Shown here: positions 22,960-35,509 of the stretch, piece by piece
How the letters are laid out: each line of letters opens with the position of its first letter
Numbering within the stretch: position 1 is the stretch's first letter
Assembly: GCA_022835595.1 (NCBI GenBank)
Contig: BQUP01000001.1
Location: 1,922,001 to 1,986,000 of the forward strand
Length of the DNA: 64,000 nucleotides
Source of the DNA: Cystobasidium ongulense
Lineage: Eukaryota; Basidiomycota; Cystobasidiomycetes; Cystobasidiales; Cystobasidiaceae
Reading direction: 5' to 3'
Notes under the pieces: model-generated
The model's database searches: none
The model's input: only the letters and a program-made list of their open reading frames with translations
What the model was told of the DNA's origin: nothing
Made by a program: the position numbers and the translations under genes

Positions 22960-25464
22960 ATGGCCGCCGAAGACCCGAATGCGATGGCTCTCGTCTACAA
23001 CGACCCTTCAAACATGCAGCTCGCCGGCACATCCAGCCAGGCATTGACGACCATACCACCTGCTGGCGGACGAGCCTCGAGCAACCCTGCGTCTGGCCTG
23101 AAGAATGTGCCTGCTTTTCTCAACAAGCTGTACAGGTGAGCCTTGGCTTTGTTGATGCTTGCTCGTGTCGGCAATTGCTGAAAGCTGAGATATACTATGA
23201 TCGTTCATCCATACACAACCATTCTGCAGCATGGTCAGCGACCCAGCGACGAACCACCTCATCAGATGGACAGACGACGGTACCAGCTTCATAGTCCCCT
23301 CGTCAGAAAAGTTTGGCAGAGAGCTCCTGCCTCGCTTCTTTAAGCACTCAAACTTTGGGTCATTTGTTCGTCAACTCAACATGTACGGCTTCCACAAGGT
23401 GCCACATCTACAACAAGGTGTACTCAAGCTGGACGACGATGATGAAAAGGAGAAAGCGGAGATACTCGAATTTCAAAACGACAATTTTCAGCGTGATCAA
23501 CCGGATCTACTCTATCTCATCCAGCGGAAAAAGGGCGTCTCAACTGTAAATGCAGGTCGAACAGGGAGCGAAGACCCAGATGGCAAAGCAAGCACACCCA
23601 CAGCAGGACCCTCGTCATCTTCCTCGTCAGGAATGAGCATCTCGAAATTGCAGGCGGATCTAGGACATATCCTGACAGAGGTACAAGCAATCAAACGACA
23701 CCAAGCTATACTTTCATCAGATCTACGAGAACTACAAGGGACGAACCGCTCACTTTGGCAGGAAAACATGGAACAAAGAGTGAAACACGACAACAATGCT
23801 GAAATGATTGATAAGATCTTGAAATTCTTGGCGGGTGTTTTCGGTGGAAGGGCTCTGAGCGAAGGAGCGAGTTTCATGAGCGGGCATAATATCGCTGCCG
23901 CCGATAGTTCGTCTGGCTTGGGGCTTGGTTCGTACGGCCAAGGTCGACCCAATGCCACCAAGGGAACGGGAGAGACAACAAATAGTACCGCAGCACCGCA
24001 ACATCCACCGACGAATGGTTTTGATCTGGTACCCCCTCACAAGCGGCCTCAGCGACTCTTGCTGCAAGGTTCGCCAGACAAGCAGACTACGGCATACGAT
24101 AGCGGTAATGCAGAAGACGATTTACTCATGAGTCAATTCGAGGAGCTTGGCTCGGACGATGAGATGCAGTCAGGCAGGAAGAATGGCAGGGGAACGAAAT
24201 CATCTAGTGAAGGATCACCCAGGTCGACTGATTCGTCACGCTTCAACGAGATCAAGAGTACGAGCGTCGATCCAGCAGCTCCTGCTAATGCACCAGCGCC
24301 GACCGGTAATCTGGACGTTAGCAGCTTGATCAACAATGATAATATTGACTGGGCAAGCATCAATGCTATCTTGAACAACACAAATCTTAGCCAAGCCAGC
24401 ACCAATCAAGCTGCCACCAATGCATCTAACGGGACTGCCAATCCTTTACAACAACCTAACTTCGACTACAGCAACACGGACTTTTCAAACTTCGACTTTT
24501 CCAATGCGGGTGTGTTTGGCATGCCCAGTACTTCCTCTTATGCAAACAATGCTGCCACCAATACCAATGGCCAATACTCTGTCACTCCATATACTGCATC
24601 GCCGAACAAGCCCGCAACCAACACGACAGAAGCGCCTTCTTCGTATTCTCTTGCTTTGGCTCCTACAATTCCCTCTTTCGCTCCCACAACAAACAATAAC
24701 AACAACAGCCAAGCAATCACAAAATATGGCGATGCATTGACGCATGTCAGTGATGAAAATGCTAAAATTAAAGAGAGAATGGATAGCCTCAGCTCGGCTA
24801 TCGATAGATTAGTTGCAAACTTACCTGAAGGATTTAGTTTTACCCAACCCCCTTCTGATACCTCGAAAAACGGACAAACGTCCGTCAGCAACACTTATGA
24901 TGATGAGTTTGACTTTTCACAGTACCGTGAGCATCATTCTTGGCACTGCTCTTAATCAGGAAATCAGGAAATACTGACTGGGATGTGTGAAATTTTGCTC
25001 ATTCAGTCAATCCGTCCAGCGTGGATGTGGATGCAGAGGACCTCAGCAATGTATCGCAGACATCACAGCCGCAGATGCAAGATCCCCTCTATTCCTATCT
25101 AGATCCCACACTAGGAGGGACAAGTCTTGGCTCGGGTGACCCCAGCCTAGGCGGCGGTGCTATACCACTATCATCGTCCGACCCGCTCGCCTCCATCCCT
25201 CAGACACATCAATTGGCCAGCTCAACGCCACAGGGTGTTCCAGCTAGTAGCCTGGATGTAGAAAATGCAGTCAAGCAAGAACCCGCCCCTTCTCCGATAT
25301 CCTTCACGGAGGATGCCTCACTTGCTTCAAAGGCAGCTAAAATACCCTCCAAGACGCCAGCGCGGAGTAGCAAAAGACGTCTATCTACGACAGGCAATCA
25401 GTCAGTTGAGCCCGTTTCTGACACGCAAAGAAGATCAACGCGGCAGAAAACAGGCAGAGCATAA
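22960..25464 (+). CDS. HSF1: Heat shock transcription factor HSF1
   Basis: A trimeric nuclear activator that binds nGAAn repeats. Exon 1 (22960 to about 23135) reads MAAEDPNAMALVYNDPSN and ends PAFLNKLYR. After a roughly 95-nt intron comes the rest of the winged-helix domain: MVSDPATNHLIRWTDDGTSF, FKHSNFGSFVRQLNMYGFHK (recognition helix) and FQRDQPDLLYLIQRKKG. A heptad region follows (ISKLQADLGHILTEVQAIKR, then LSSDLRELQGTNRSLWQENM), the trimerisation coiled coil. The rest is Asn/Ser/Thr-rich, with several aromatic DF/NF motifs (NFDYSNTDFSNFDFSN) of an activation domain. A final exon (about 25008-25464) begins LNPSSVDVDAEDLSNVS and ends in a basic RSTRQKTGRA. The DNA-binding domain begins near residue 50. 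Confidence 0.96.
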
Positions 25465-25814
25465 TAATAAACAGTGCAACCGTAATATAAAAGACAGTTC
25501 TCTCCTGTTAGAAGTATATAGAAATTGGTGTACAATAAAGGGAAGTCGTGCATTTGTGCTTGCAGTTCTGAAGTTTGCTTTTGCTGTCCAGTGATGTGAC
25601 TTGTGTAGCAAATGTAGCTTGCATTGCCTCGCTAAGACTGCTGTGCTTTGCAACTAGTTCATCTACCATCGCAACTGTGTATTGCTATTCGCAAGTCTTA
25701 TTCTTTGCTTGCCACTTCTTGTGTTGTTGCTCTTCGTCGGGGTGGAAGCTGATACTGCCAGGCCTGTCCTTGAACAAATCGCATAGATACTCGACAAGCA
25801 CCTGACCAATTGAT
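25465..25814. other. Intergenic region between HSF1 and DAD4
   Basis: 350 bp between plus-strand genes. AT-rich just after the HSF1 stop (AATAATAAA near 25463-25471 may serve in 3'-end formation). Nothing else is recognised. Confidence 0.5.
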
Positions 25815-26182
25815 ATGGCTCCACCTCGCCTGGAGAACCCCTACGAGGAGCGACAGAACGCCGTCTTGGGGAGAATCCTCGTCAATGTTGTTAGTCTTGC
25901 CTGGAAGCCATTCACACGCGCGAGAAGCAAGACTGACTGTGTTACCAAAATGAGCAGGACAAGCTGAATGAAGCACTACTAGAGTTCACCAAGTCACTCG
26001 GCGTGAGTGGAGGTGTGTCTCAGTTCGCAGAAAGCTACCGCTGATGCGTTTCAACGGCGTCACAACAGGAAATCAACGTGCATAACGAACAGACAGTAGA
26101 ATCGGCACAGCAGTGGAACTTCTACACCAGAAACGTACGGCTGAACCTTGAGAACGAAGGAAAGCTCGAGGAGCCTATCTAG
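25815..26182 (+). CDS. DAD4: DASH/Dam1 complex subunit Dad4
   Basis: One of the small subunits of the fungal kinetochore ring that couples chromosomes to microtubules. Built from three short exons and easily missed. Exon 1 (25815-25889): MAPPRLENPYEERQNAVLGR, then ILVNV; a GTTAGT donor gives a 68-nt intron with a CTGAC branch. Exon 2 (25958 to about 26002): DKLNEALLEFTKSLG; a GTGAGT donor follows. Exon 3: EINVHNEQTVESAQQWNFYT, then RNVRLNLENEGKLEEPI and a stop at 26180-26182. The ENPYEERQN...ILxN start, the LNEAL heptads and VQFNLE-like end match Dad4 of other fungi, as does the length of about 80 residues. Confidence 0.9.
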
Positions 26183-26497
26183 GCTGTTCAAACCTTTCTG
26201 GTGCGCTTTCATTGTCACCTGCTTTGTTGCTTGGTTCATGGACGCGAACTAATCATCCGATGCTGCTTGTCGTGTAGCGTCAGTCCATCTGTCAAGACCA
26301 TCAAGAGCGCTTCAAGACACATCATCGAGTCACATGCCACCCTTCGTGGCCCCTGAAGTGTTGCACGATGCTCTATTATGCCTCGCTATGCTACTTATTA
26401 CTCGTGATCTGAATCTTACAACAACAAGCACTGCCAACGACAAACTCGTCTACATATTACGGCTACACTAAAGAAGAGCATGAATGCATTCAGTTGT
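26183..26497. other. Convergent intergenic region
   Basis: About 315 bp between DAD4 and the 3' end of the large membrane protein gene. No feature is recognised. Confidence 0.5.
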
Positions 26498-29400
26498 TCA
26501 AGGATATCTACCATGTGGATCTCGAGGCACCGCATATGCGTCCTTTGTTTCTCGAAGGCTGAAGTACAAGCTAGGTGGCGTCGACGCACTTTCATACGGA
26601 CGGATCCCAAACCAGATCTGCACTCCTTGGGAGATTCTGTCCCGCAAGCGCAAGACCTTCGCACCCGCCCCTTTCCGGTATGCAGCGTGGCTACGCTCAT
26701 ACATTTCTTCAAAGAGGAAAGCCGGCCTATTGCGAACAAAGCTTTCGTCATGGTCTGTGCCTTGTCCAGTATCATACGAGTGCTTGGTATCTTGTCCGAA
26801 CGAATCTTCTGCGTCATGGGCTCGCAAGGTCCCCAATTCGTGAAAGGCAACCTGATGGCGATGACGCCCAACTTTAACAGGAATGCCAGCTTTCGTTCCA
26901 GCGAATAGCATCTCATCCATGTAGAAGTAGATCCGGCTGAAGGAGAAATGTTAGTTACTATATCATAGAAAGCTGCAGGTAATACGCCTTAGCGCTTACT
27001 TCAATATACCATGAGTGAAGAAACCCTGTTTCCCCTCCTTGATCCACAAACCTCGCACGTTCAGGAAGTTCTCCAGCTTCCGTCTCGATACAGGTCTATA
27101 GCATATACTGGAACGATATTTGGGCGAAAAGTCCATTTCATACTTTTGCAATTGGTCAATGGAGCTACAGTTCTTTCGATAAATATCGTCCCAGAGGAGG
27201 TACCACCACTGGCAAAGAACATCGCGATTAGCAGCTTGCATCCGCTCCTCGAGGAAGCAAATTGCTGCAGTATGGTCATCGAGTATCGCTCTGGTCCGCA
27301 AGTCTTGTTCCTTTGCGAGTGCGACTTCTAGAGATGTCTTATCGAAATGCTCGTTGCCGTAAACATCGATCAAGAATTCATACGATAGCGTTTGTCCCTT
27401 TTCTTCCATTTCTTCCCTGAAGAAATGTCGGTGAGCGGCTAGATTCGCCTCTATCTTCGGCAGGTTCTGCTCAACGATACGTCGATTGAGCTGCAAGAAG
27501 CGTGCCAGAGTGTTGGAGAGGGCGAAATTGCTGGCAATGCCCAACATGTCTTCATCCATTGAAAGTAACATTCCATTCTTGTACGTCCCGTCATCCTTTA
27601 AGTATCGACCATCATGATACTCCAGCTGAACCTGGAAGCCGGAGTTGTAGCTTGAAGAATACAATATCAGTTACTTGAATTAAGGTCGCAAGTCAAGCTT
27701 ACTTGTAACCCCGCCAAGAATAATCTAGATTCCGCTTGATTTTCAGCAGGCCATAATTATAGCGAACTTGGGAGCCGAGGGACCTCTTTGATTTTCTAAC
27801 ACCCAATGCGCTTGCAGTAGGTAGCTCTGCTGCATATGGGAAATAACACCTACACCCCTCAAGAGCTCTCAATGCACGGCGTATGCGTCTGCCTGACATG
27901 GCTTCAGGCGACTCATTCTGTGCGACATACGTCTCGAGGTCATGCTCGCTTGTGAGCACCGCCACGTGTTCATTTTCGTCGTAGCGGAAGACCAGTGTAA
28001 ACGGAAAGGGGAGAATAGTAGCGCGGCCGAAATAGCCTGCCTCGGTGAAGTGATTCTCGGGCAACGTCTGAGACCACCAGACACAATCTGGGCCCGTGTA
28101 GTGCTCCATGATGACGGCTTGAAGCTGTCTAAGGCGAGAGGACGGATCTCGGGATGTCTCGACGGCTGCAACGTAGCGAGGCAGTCCAATCTCGCGTAGA
28201 ATCTGTGTCCGACCACCATCATCAACAACAACACCAACATCACACCACCGATGAAAAGGGATTCGCTTTCGCACACTCACCTTCAAGTTCTCTAGATGTC
28301 GTTCGCCCTGACTACCAGCAAAGCCAAGCAAGTAGGGTGGTAAGGTAATTTCACCATCCTGTGGTAAATTTGCCGCTTCTGACAAATTACAAAATACCAA
28401 AGCTTCATCAGGTTTTCTCCTAACCTTAAATTCAGGTTCAGCTAACAAAATAGTAGATATAATTTCTTGTTGTATTCTTCTAATTATATGTTTAGCAGTA
28501 TCAAGATTAGGAGAGAATATATCAATTGAAAAATCTAATCTTTTTTGAAATTTCTTAACTAATTTTTGTGCGAATATAGTTCCTATTATTGCAAAATAAC
28601 CATTGAAAATGTATGAGACTGCGGTGAAGGTTACGAGTAACCATCCTCCGTAAGCTGCCTTCCCCGGTAATCGCAGAGCAGCTGCTAATCCGAGTATGGC
28701 GATAACGACATAGGCTATGCGGGAACACCAGTCGGAATTATTCTGATAGCGGTCGTTGAATGGTTTGGCCCAGATTTGTAGAACCATCCAGCATACCATG
28801 AAACCGAGCTGTCCGTTTTCGGGCGCTTAGGTTTACGGATACACTCAAGATTACGCGAAACGGGACTTACGATTGTACTTTGTCTGATGACATCCAATGC
28901 CGCTCTGTGTCGAAAGCGGAATATGCAATTATCCTAACGAGACAAAGAGTAGAGAATTTGTCAGTTGTTGGAAGACCGAATAAGTTGGAATGGAGGTACT
29001 CACCTTTGTTAGTAGAGTAATACAGAGAACATTAATAAGTTTTAAAGCCATATAGGCAGATTTAAAACCAGACCAATTTTTCCTATATTCATTATAAATA
29101 AAATTAAAAGGAGATTTATCTCTTTCTAATAATCTATTATATTCTGATTTTAAATCTAATCTTTTTTCACCTAATTCAGTATACAAGTCAATTTTTGGAA
29201 CTTGATTTTTAACTATGAACCATAATTTTATTGGAAACCATATCGTCACTATCAAAATTGTCACTAAAGAAATTATTAAAATTGGTATTGACCAATTCCA
29301 ACCTTGTTTTCTCATTGTTGTTTTATAACAAAAATCCAAAGGATCGTGATATTGTTCTTTTGAGCCAAGTAAAGAAGGTGCAGGATTATCTTCAAATGCG

Positions 29401-31523
29401 TAATAGTTATCTACTGCCCAAAAGTCGCTTGTCCAAGCTAAAGCTCCGATTGAAATCTTAGATAAAGGAAGGTAAAGTGAAGTGATTAAGAAAATGATTG
29501 ATATTCTATACCCCCTTGATCTTCTCAATCTAGAATACCATCTGAAACCAGGTATGGAATATTTTGAAGCTGATAAAGAAGGAGAATCACGAGCATTATA
29601 AGCATCTTCACAATCTAAACCTTCACTAAAATGACCAGCTTGTTCAACATGTCCAACTCTACCTCCTTTTCTAGAACCTGTACTTCCGACTTCTTTAGCC
29701 ATTATTCTAAATTCCCAACATCCTATAAAGCAAAGTAATGTAAAGACCCATAACCATAGTATCGCTTTTCCAAATGCAGAAACGAAATCCAATCCTAGAA
29801 TACTGGGAATGACGGTGAGAATGACATAACCAGGTGAAGTGCGATCCAACGGTGGGACAGTCGCATTGGCGAAAGAGTATAATTGGTCCACAATAGTAGA
29901 GTTTGCATTTGTCATAGTCGTAGTAGAAGAGATTGAAGCAGGTTTAGCGAAATCTGTAACACTTCCTATAATTTGTATTAAATCTCTAAAAGCTTCGACT
30001 CTTATTAAGGATACTGCAGCTGTAGAACCTTCAGCTCCAAGAACTGCATCAATTGCAGTAGCGAGCATAACATTCAAAGAAACAAGAGGTGCTTTCTTTG
30101 ATCTGTTATACTTTAGATCTGTGACTGTTATATTCGGAGGTAGTAAATGCATAGGAGGGAAGATCAAAGCTCGTTTCGCTTGTTCCGGATTGAGTTGATT
30201 TCTCAAACCAGAAGCTAATTTTGGCTCTTCTTCATCATCTTCAGTTCCAGTTGAAGCATAACCCGATTTCCTCTTCTTTCTGAATGCTCCAATTACTTTA
30301 TTCCAAATCCCTTGTTTTCTAGATCTAGAATGATAAGCATCACCAGCTTGAGCTATCCATTCATTCCAGCTTTTCAATTCTTTTTCAGACATTACCTTTT
30401 CAGGTTGTGAGAATTGAATAATAGGTAAATTATCGATATATTCATCTAATAAAGGTAATTCTAATGGTTTACTATCTGCTGCGAAGACATTGATCGCTGG
30501 TATATCTGCTGTTAGAGTACTTATTTCACCTAACGATTGGGAAGTTGGTAAAGATGGGCGTGTAGTAGCGAAAGAATCATTTGGACATCCCTTGCCGTCT
30601 CTGAGGGAGCTAGAACTAGCGACGAGCGTGCGAATAGAGGAGAACGAGCTATTCGGTCTATCCAGGTATTGGTGAATATCAAACTTTTCATCTCCTTGTT
30701 CTGCGGTAGATGAAGTATCCTGGTGAGGCGCATATAGCGGGAGTCTTTCTTCCTTGTCCTCAACGACGGTGTTTGACGATGTGGGCGTCTCCACCAGCGT
30801 GGCTAGAGAAGTAACAGAACCAGGATAAACAGCAAGCGAGGGTAACCTGGGTAGCGTTTCGTAATTCTCGGGTAGTCTAGGAAGCATTTCATGGTTTTCC
30901 TGAGGTGTGACTGGTGAGTTCGAAGCTGAACCCGCTAATAACGGATGTCTCTGCTTGAATCGCTGCTTGATGGGAATAGGAGATGGTGACGATCTGTCCT
31001 TTGGTTTCTCTTTACTCGGCGTTGAAGTAGACATGAGCTTGTCGAGTATCAATTGCCCTGCTTTACGTCCTTCCACGTTGGTTGCATTGTCTCGTGATTC
31101 TAGCGGACTGGCTGGAGGCGCTTTGTCCTTTACGATTGCCGGTTGAACGGATGCTGGTATCGCCGTCGTGTTGAATGGAGTGGATGATAGAGGGGAGTTT
31201 GTGAGTGGAGTACGTCTACTTGGGGAGATGCTGGCTGGTGTCTCGTTCCGCAGTATAGCAGCATCACTGCCACTGTCACTGACACGAGGGTATGGTCTGC
31301 GAGCACGTGAGGGCAGCGCATCACCTGAAGCTGAGCCTGGAGGAGCAGACACACGCCTACGCTGTGCAGGTGGGGGAGGGAGGATATGCGCAATAGCCGG
31401 CGACTGTGAGCGAGCTCTGCTGAATGACCGCTCCGCGTGTTGGTGTTGCTGCTGTGCGTCCTGCTGTTCTTGCTGCTGCCGTTCTTCGAAGAACTGGACG
31501 AGTGAGGCAATCTTGGGGGGCAT
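26498..31523 (-). CDS. Very large multi-pass membrane protein of unknown function (about 1,600 aa)
   Basis: Exon 1 runs from 31523 (MPPKIASLVQFFEERQQQ) to about 29005: about 540 disordered, Ser/Pro-rich residues, a conserved-looking patch (YIDNLPIIQFSQPEKVMSEK, then WNEWIAQAGDAYHSRSRKQG) and membrane segments WLWVFTLLCFIGCWEF, ISIIFLITSLYLPLSKISIG and IPILIISLVTILIVTIWF. Four further introns with phase-matched junctions join DNCIFRFRHRAALDVIRQ, LGFMVCWMVLQIWAKPFNDR with two more hydrophobic segments, ILREIGLPRYVAAVETS, YNSGFQVQLEYHDGRYL and RIYFYMDEMLFAG to a stop at 26498. About seven TM segments are followed by a 650-residue hydrophilic C-terminal part. I do not recognise the family; a fungal TRP-like or transporter-like protein is conceivable. 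About 29010-30480 is much more AT-rich than the flanks. The extreme C-terminus beyond MDEMLFAG is the least certain part. Confidence 0.75.
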
Positions 31524-32128
31524 AGTGAGAGATATGGTGCAGTCTAGATGTTCAAGTGTTGGTGGTCTTGTTTGCTTGCTAATAGCTGCTTGTTGCTGGT
31601 GTTGCCTTCAGCCCATTGCATCCTCGTCGTCTTGACTGTCTTGTCGCTATCGACGTCGCTGGCCACAGCAGTAGCAGCATACAATCTACCAAAGCACCCA
31701 GTTCTCAGTGTGCAGTCAGTCAACAAGCAAGCATCTTGCAGTCGACAGCATCACTTCAGTCGCAGTTCAGAGTCACCAGCGAGTCACTCGGAGCCCCTGT
31801 CAGGCATCCATCCCATCATCATCGCTGCATCATTCCATTCCATTCTTGCCATTCTTGCGAGTCTGTCCGGCTCGAGATTGTGATGGGGTCTGAAGGTCGC
31901 ACTTCTTCTTTGACTGCATTGGCGACATTGCACTGCATCGACGGTGTCATATGATGGAGGAGGAAGCTATCATCCAGACTCGGCCTCACGCTGCTGCTGC
32001 TGGTTCAGTTTGCCAGCCTCGCTCTCTTTCCGTCGTCCAGATCAAGGCAGCACACCGCCGAGTCTCGCTTGACTTTATGCTGACAAAGGTCACCACCGGA
32101 TTGACTTGAACGAACCAGCTCACACAGC
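31524..32128. promoter_or_regulatory. Divergent promoter region
   Basis: About 605 bp between the starts of the large membrane protein (minus) and the RCR-like gene (plus). It contains pyrimidine-rich stretches and a short CCATT run near 31830. Plus-strand open frames at 31548-31954 are Ser/His-rich and unsupported. Confidence 0.45.
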
Positions 32129-33071
32129 ATGCCAACACACTCGGCTCCATCGTCTGGGAGACCGCTCCTCTTGCTGGCCTCGCTCTCTACCCTCGTCGGT
32201 GAGTCTCATCACATGCCGCCATGACTCCGCCTCGAGGACGTCCATTCAGTAGAGAGCTGACGACTTACTACCAGGCCGCTCATACGCCTGGGGCTCAAAC
32301 TGCTACTACGATGTATATGGGAACGAGCAATGCGATGGTCTGGCATATGTGCGTCGTCCGCTCTTTCTGCTACGCTTGGCCGTGGAAGCAGCAGGCAAAG
32401 CTCCACATCATCACCCATCAATGTGCTGATCCTACTCTCATACACGCTGCACAGGGTTCAAGAGTCGGTATAGCTATTGCAATCCGTACGTCCTCCTCCC
32501 CTTATCCTGACTGTCGGGGCAGTCTATGCTATCATGCATCTGTCCATTCCCTTGGCTGTAGCTCTCACATCTGACTTACTCTGATCTTCCTCTCCTCTCT
32601 CTCTATAATCACGATCCAGTCGGAATTCTCGTCCTCCTCCTGGGTCTATTCTTCATTCGCAGACGTCGTCTAGTCCGTCATCATCAACAAGCAGCATTAG
32701 CAGCGAATGGTCAATTAAGACCGACAAATCAAGGAGGAGCCTATTACCCATCCCAGAATAATGGTGGTGATAATGCAGTATATGGATATGCACCACAACA
32801 ATCTTATGGTGCTCCATCAAACGTAGCAGCAGGACAGCAATATTACGAACATCAATCACAAACTTATAATTATGGCCCTTCAGCTGAGGCTTGGCAAGCT
32901 CCACCTCCAAAATATGAACCACCCCCACCGGAATCTCAAAATGCTACAAAAGGCGCAGAGGGTCATGCTATGAATAGTAATAACTCAACCCCTGCAATGT
33001 ATCCCCAACCTGATGGTCCACCGCCACCAACGAGCGCACAACCTCAACCAGGCAATGATAATCGCGTTTAG
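32129..33071 (+). CDS. Single-pass membrane protein with PPxY tail, RCR (Congo-red resistance) type
   Basis: Rcr1/Rcr2-like proteins bind the ubiquitin ligase Rsp5 through PPxY motifs and control sorting of cell-surface proteins and chitin deposition. Exon 1 starts at 32129 with a signal peptide (MPTHSAPSSGRPLLLLASLS, then TLV). Exon 2 gives a short Cys-containing ectodomain (SYAWGSNCYYDVYGNEQCDG). The small third exon and start of the fourth make one TM helix, GSRVGIAIAILGILVLLLGL, followed by FFIRRRRLVRHH. The frame through this helix is what fixes the splice choices. The cytosolic tail is Gln/Tyr/Pro-rich with a PPPKY motif and poly-Pro, ending PGNDNRV at 33071. About 32690-33060 is AT-rich. 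Family assignment rests on topology and motifs, so a different PPxY adaptor is possible. Confidence 0.7.
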
Positions 33072-33441
33072 AAGGTGTCTTTTGATTTCATTCACATCCA
33101 AAAAATAACAATATTAGCGCCTCATGCTTTCCTTCCTTTGCTATTTGTTATGCTCCCACTAGCGTACCATATGGCATGTAGCCTCCCTTCAACGTAAATC
33201 TACTGTAAACTCTTGTACAATCTCATTGTTCTAATTTCGAAAGTTCAGTACAGGATAGTATGTGACACGTTACAAAACAGTATGTATCCCTTAGTATAGA
33301 AACCGGCAAACTCCACTTTCTGCACGTGCACACGATGCCAATTTTTCTAACGGAGCTTCCCGTGCGCTAGACCGTATGCAGCGGACCCTATCACTTGCTC
33401 TTATGTGGTTCCTATTTGCAATTTGTCGAATTGACTGACGT
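33072..33441. other. Convergent intergenic region
   Basis: 370 bp between the 3' ends of the RCR-like gene and the rhomboid gene. No coding or structural feature is seen. Confidence 0.5.
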
Positions 33442-34945
33442 TTAAAAAGGCCTTCTTCCTACTAGTTTGAGAAAGTACAGTATACCAGCTCCAGCTCCAC
33501 CAAGATGAGCAGCCGCTGCTATTCCTCCATTCTAAAAAGCGATGGCACAAATCGTCATTGTCAGTTCTTTGCCATCACAGTCATACCTTCGAGCTCAATG
33601 TGAAAGACTTACAGGACGTGCGATAGCTGTATACATATCGTATACTATAATTCCGGAAACTGCGAGCTATAGATTCCCAAATTAATGTAGGAGAGCCGAA
33701 TCAGTTTAGACTGGTTTAAAAGTAAAATGCGCCTTGAGGAAAAGTACGTACCCATGCTGGAGCTGGAATCACGAAAAAGAGGATGAGTTTATGATGTGGG
33801 AATGCCATTGCGTAGAACGAGAGGACTGTAGACGAGGTCAATTGTCAGCGATAGCACACATGGTCAAGGCTCCGAAGGACCTCTCGCAGAGAGAAAGTAA
33901 AAAGAAAGTTTCATGTTGCTCACCTCCGCTAATTGCACCACTGGCACCTAGAGCAAAAGCCGGTTGACCAGTATTACCTTGAACAGGATGCCATAACATT
34001 TGTACAGCATTACCAGCTAAACCAGCTAACAAATATAAACTAGCGAATTGTGAACTAGATAAAATTGACATTGCAGCTTGACCCATGAAATAAAACGAGA
34101 ATAAATTAACAAAAATATGAGATGTATCCATATGTGAAAAACATGATGTTATTATACTCCATGGTCGTACTAGATTTGACCAACTTGCTGCGAAATTCTT
34201 CATCATGAATAGATAAGGTCCGAAATCGCGGAATCTTCATGATCATCGCAATTTGTGTGATGGAGAAAGAGGCCAGTTTATTATTTTGTAAGTCTTTCTT
34301 TTATACTTGCTTCCATGATGACGTGCACTCACCGAGTCGCTGAATTGATGGCATATTGCCAACCGAGAAAGACGATAATATTGGTTGCAATGATGCCATA
34401 GAAGAGCCAGGACTAGGAGAGCAAGTCATCGCTCAGCTGTGGACCTCAATCCGAAGACAGGAGAAAGGTTGACTACTCACCTTAGGTATTTTCCTATCTA
34501 TCGTCCATTGTAATTTCTTAATAGGTCCAGCACGAACAGTTTCAACCTGTCTTCCAGCATACCAATTCGGTCTTGCAGCTTTCAGAATAGCCGACATTGA
34601 GAAGGATCTAGCGTTTGTATTTGGATTCCATGTCTTCTGAGTGTGTAGGAGTCGAGTGCTGCTGAATATTCCCTGGAATGAGGAGATAGACGGTATTGTT
34701 GAACTAGCATTGCTGTTTACTGTACTACTGTTGTAGTGTGGCGATCTGCTGCTCCATCGTGCGAAGGAGGACGTCGCTTTAGTTGATTGAGATGGCGCGA
34801 GGAAGGCATCTGAAGAAATGGGTTGTCGTTTGAAACAGCTATTCGATGAGAAGAAACTACGCATAGATGTAGAGTGTTGCTGGGTCAGGGAATTGCGCCA
34901 GCTGTTGATGATCATGTTCGGCAGCGAGGTCGACATCGCGAACAA
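33442..34945 (-). CDS. PCP1: Mitochondrial rhomboid protease Pcp1/PARL type
   Basis: Inner-membrane serine protease that processes Mgm1/OPA1-type and other mitochondrial substrates. A long basic Ser-rich N-terminus (start 34945, or an internal Met) suits a presequence. The rhomboid core is spread over several exons: the segment before SWLFYGIIATNIIVFLGWQY, then MMKNFAASWSNLVRPWSIIT, FSHMDTSHIFVNLFSFYFMG (with the HxxxN of TM2), YLLAGLAGNAVQMLWHP and the catalytic Ser in ALGASGAISG. The last exon (to 33442) gives NGGIAAAAHLGGAGAGILYF with the catalytic His in AHLGG. Both members of the Ser-His dyad are present. The extra TM before the six-TM core is typical of the PARL branch. Parts about 33960-34200 and 34490-34640 are AT-rich. 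Confidence 0.9.
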
Positions 34946-35509
34946 GTGACCAGTCTGCTGTGAGCCTCCTCAAAGGCTGTATAGGTGGCTGCTGCGTTAT
35001 CTCAAAGTATGTAGTAAGCCGGACAAGTGTATGTAAAGGCAGCAGTTGGTGGAGTGGAACAGAAAGCGGTCGATTGCATAATTGCCTGCGCGTCCTTGTT
35101 ACAGTTGTGGCTTTCCAGCGCACCTGCTCATCCTCAGCAATTTCATGTAGAGCCGCATGCACAGGCCACAGTAGTGTTGCACTTTGAGCATTTTCTGGCT
35201 GCTACACTATGTTTACCCCGCGCAAGAAACAACCTTTGCATCCTACATCAAGCACCTATAGCTAAGGAAAACGTCTTCAACCTTCCACAAAGCATCTCGC
35301 GGCAAGCTTTAAAACGAGATCCCATTCAAGTGAGATTGAAAGGACGGACTCAGCGTTTGTTAGACCTGTGCTCGAACGCAATCCCGTTCACGCGCTTTGC
35401 AGAGTGGCTTACACCTCTGTAGCAAGTGGCGAGGGCGATGTCTGTAGGCTGCTGGATGTCTGGCAATCTCTATGGATTAATAGGCATCTCTGCATGGGTA
35501 TGAAGTATT
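34946..35509. other. Intergenic region upstream of the rhomboid gene
   Basis: About 560 bp between the TBC gene stop and the rhomboid start, both on the minus strand. Open frames overlap on both strands and none is supported. Confidence 0.5.

Noticed and set aside
26416-26920. Several overlapping 100-166 aa frames on both strands
   Set aside because: Only the minus frame ending at 26498 continues the upstream exons in phase; the others are shadows.
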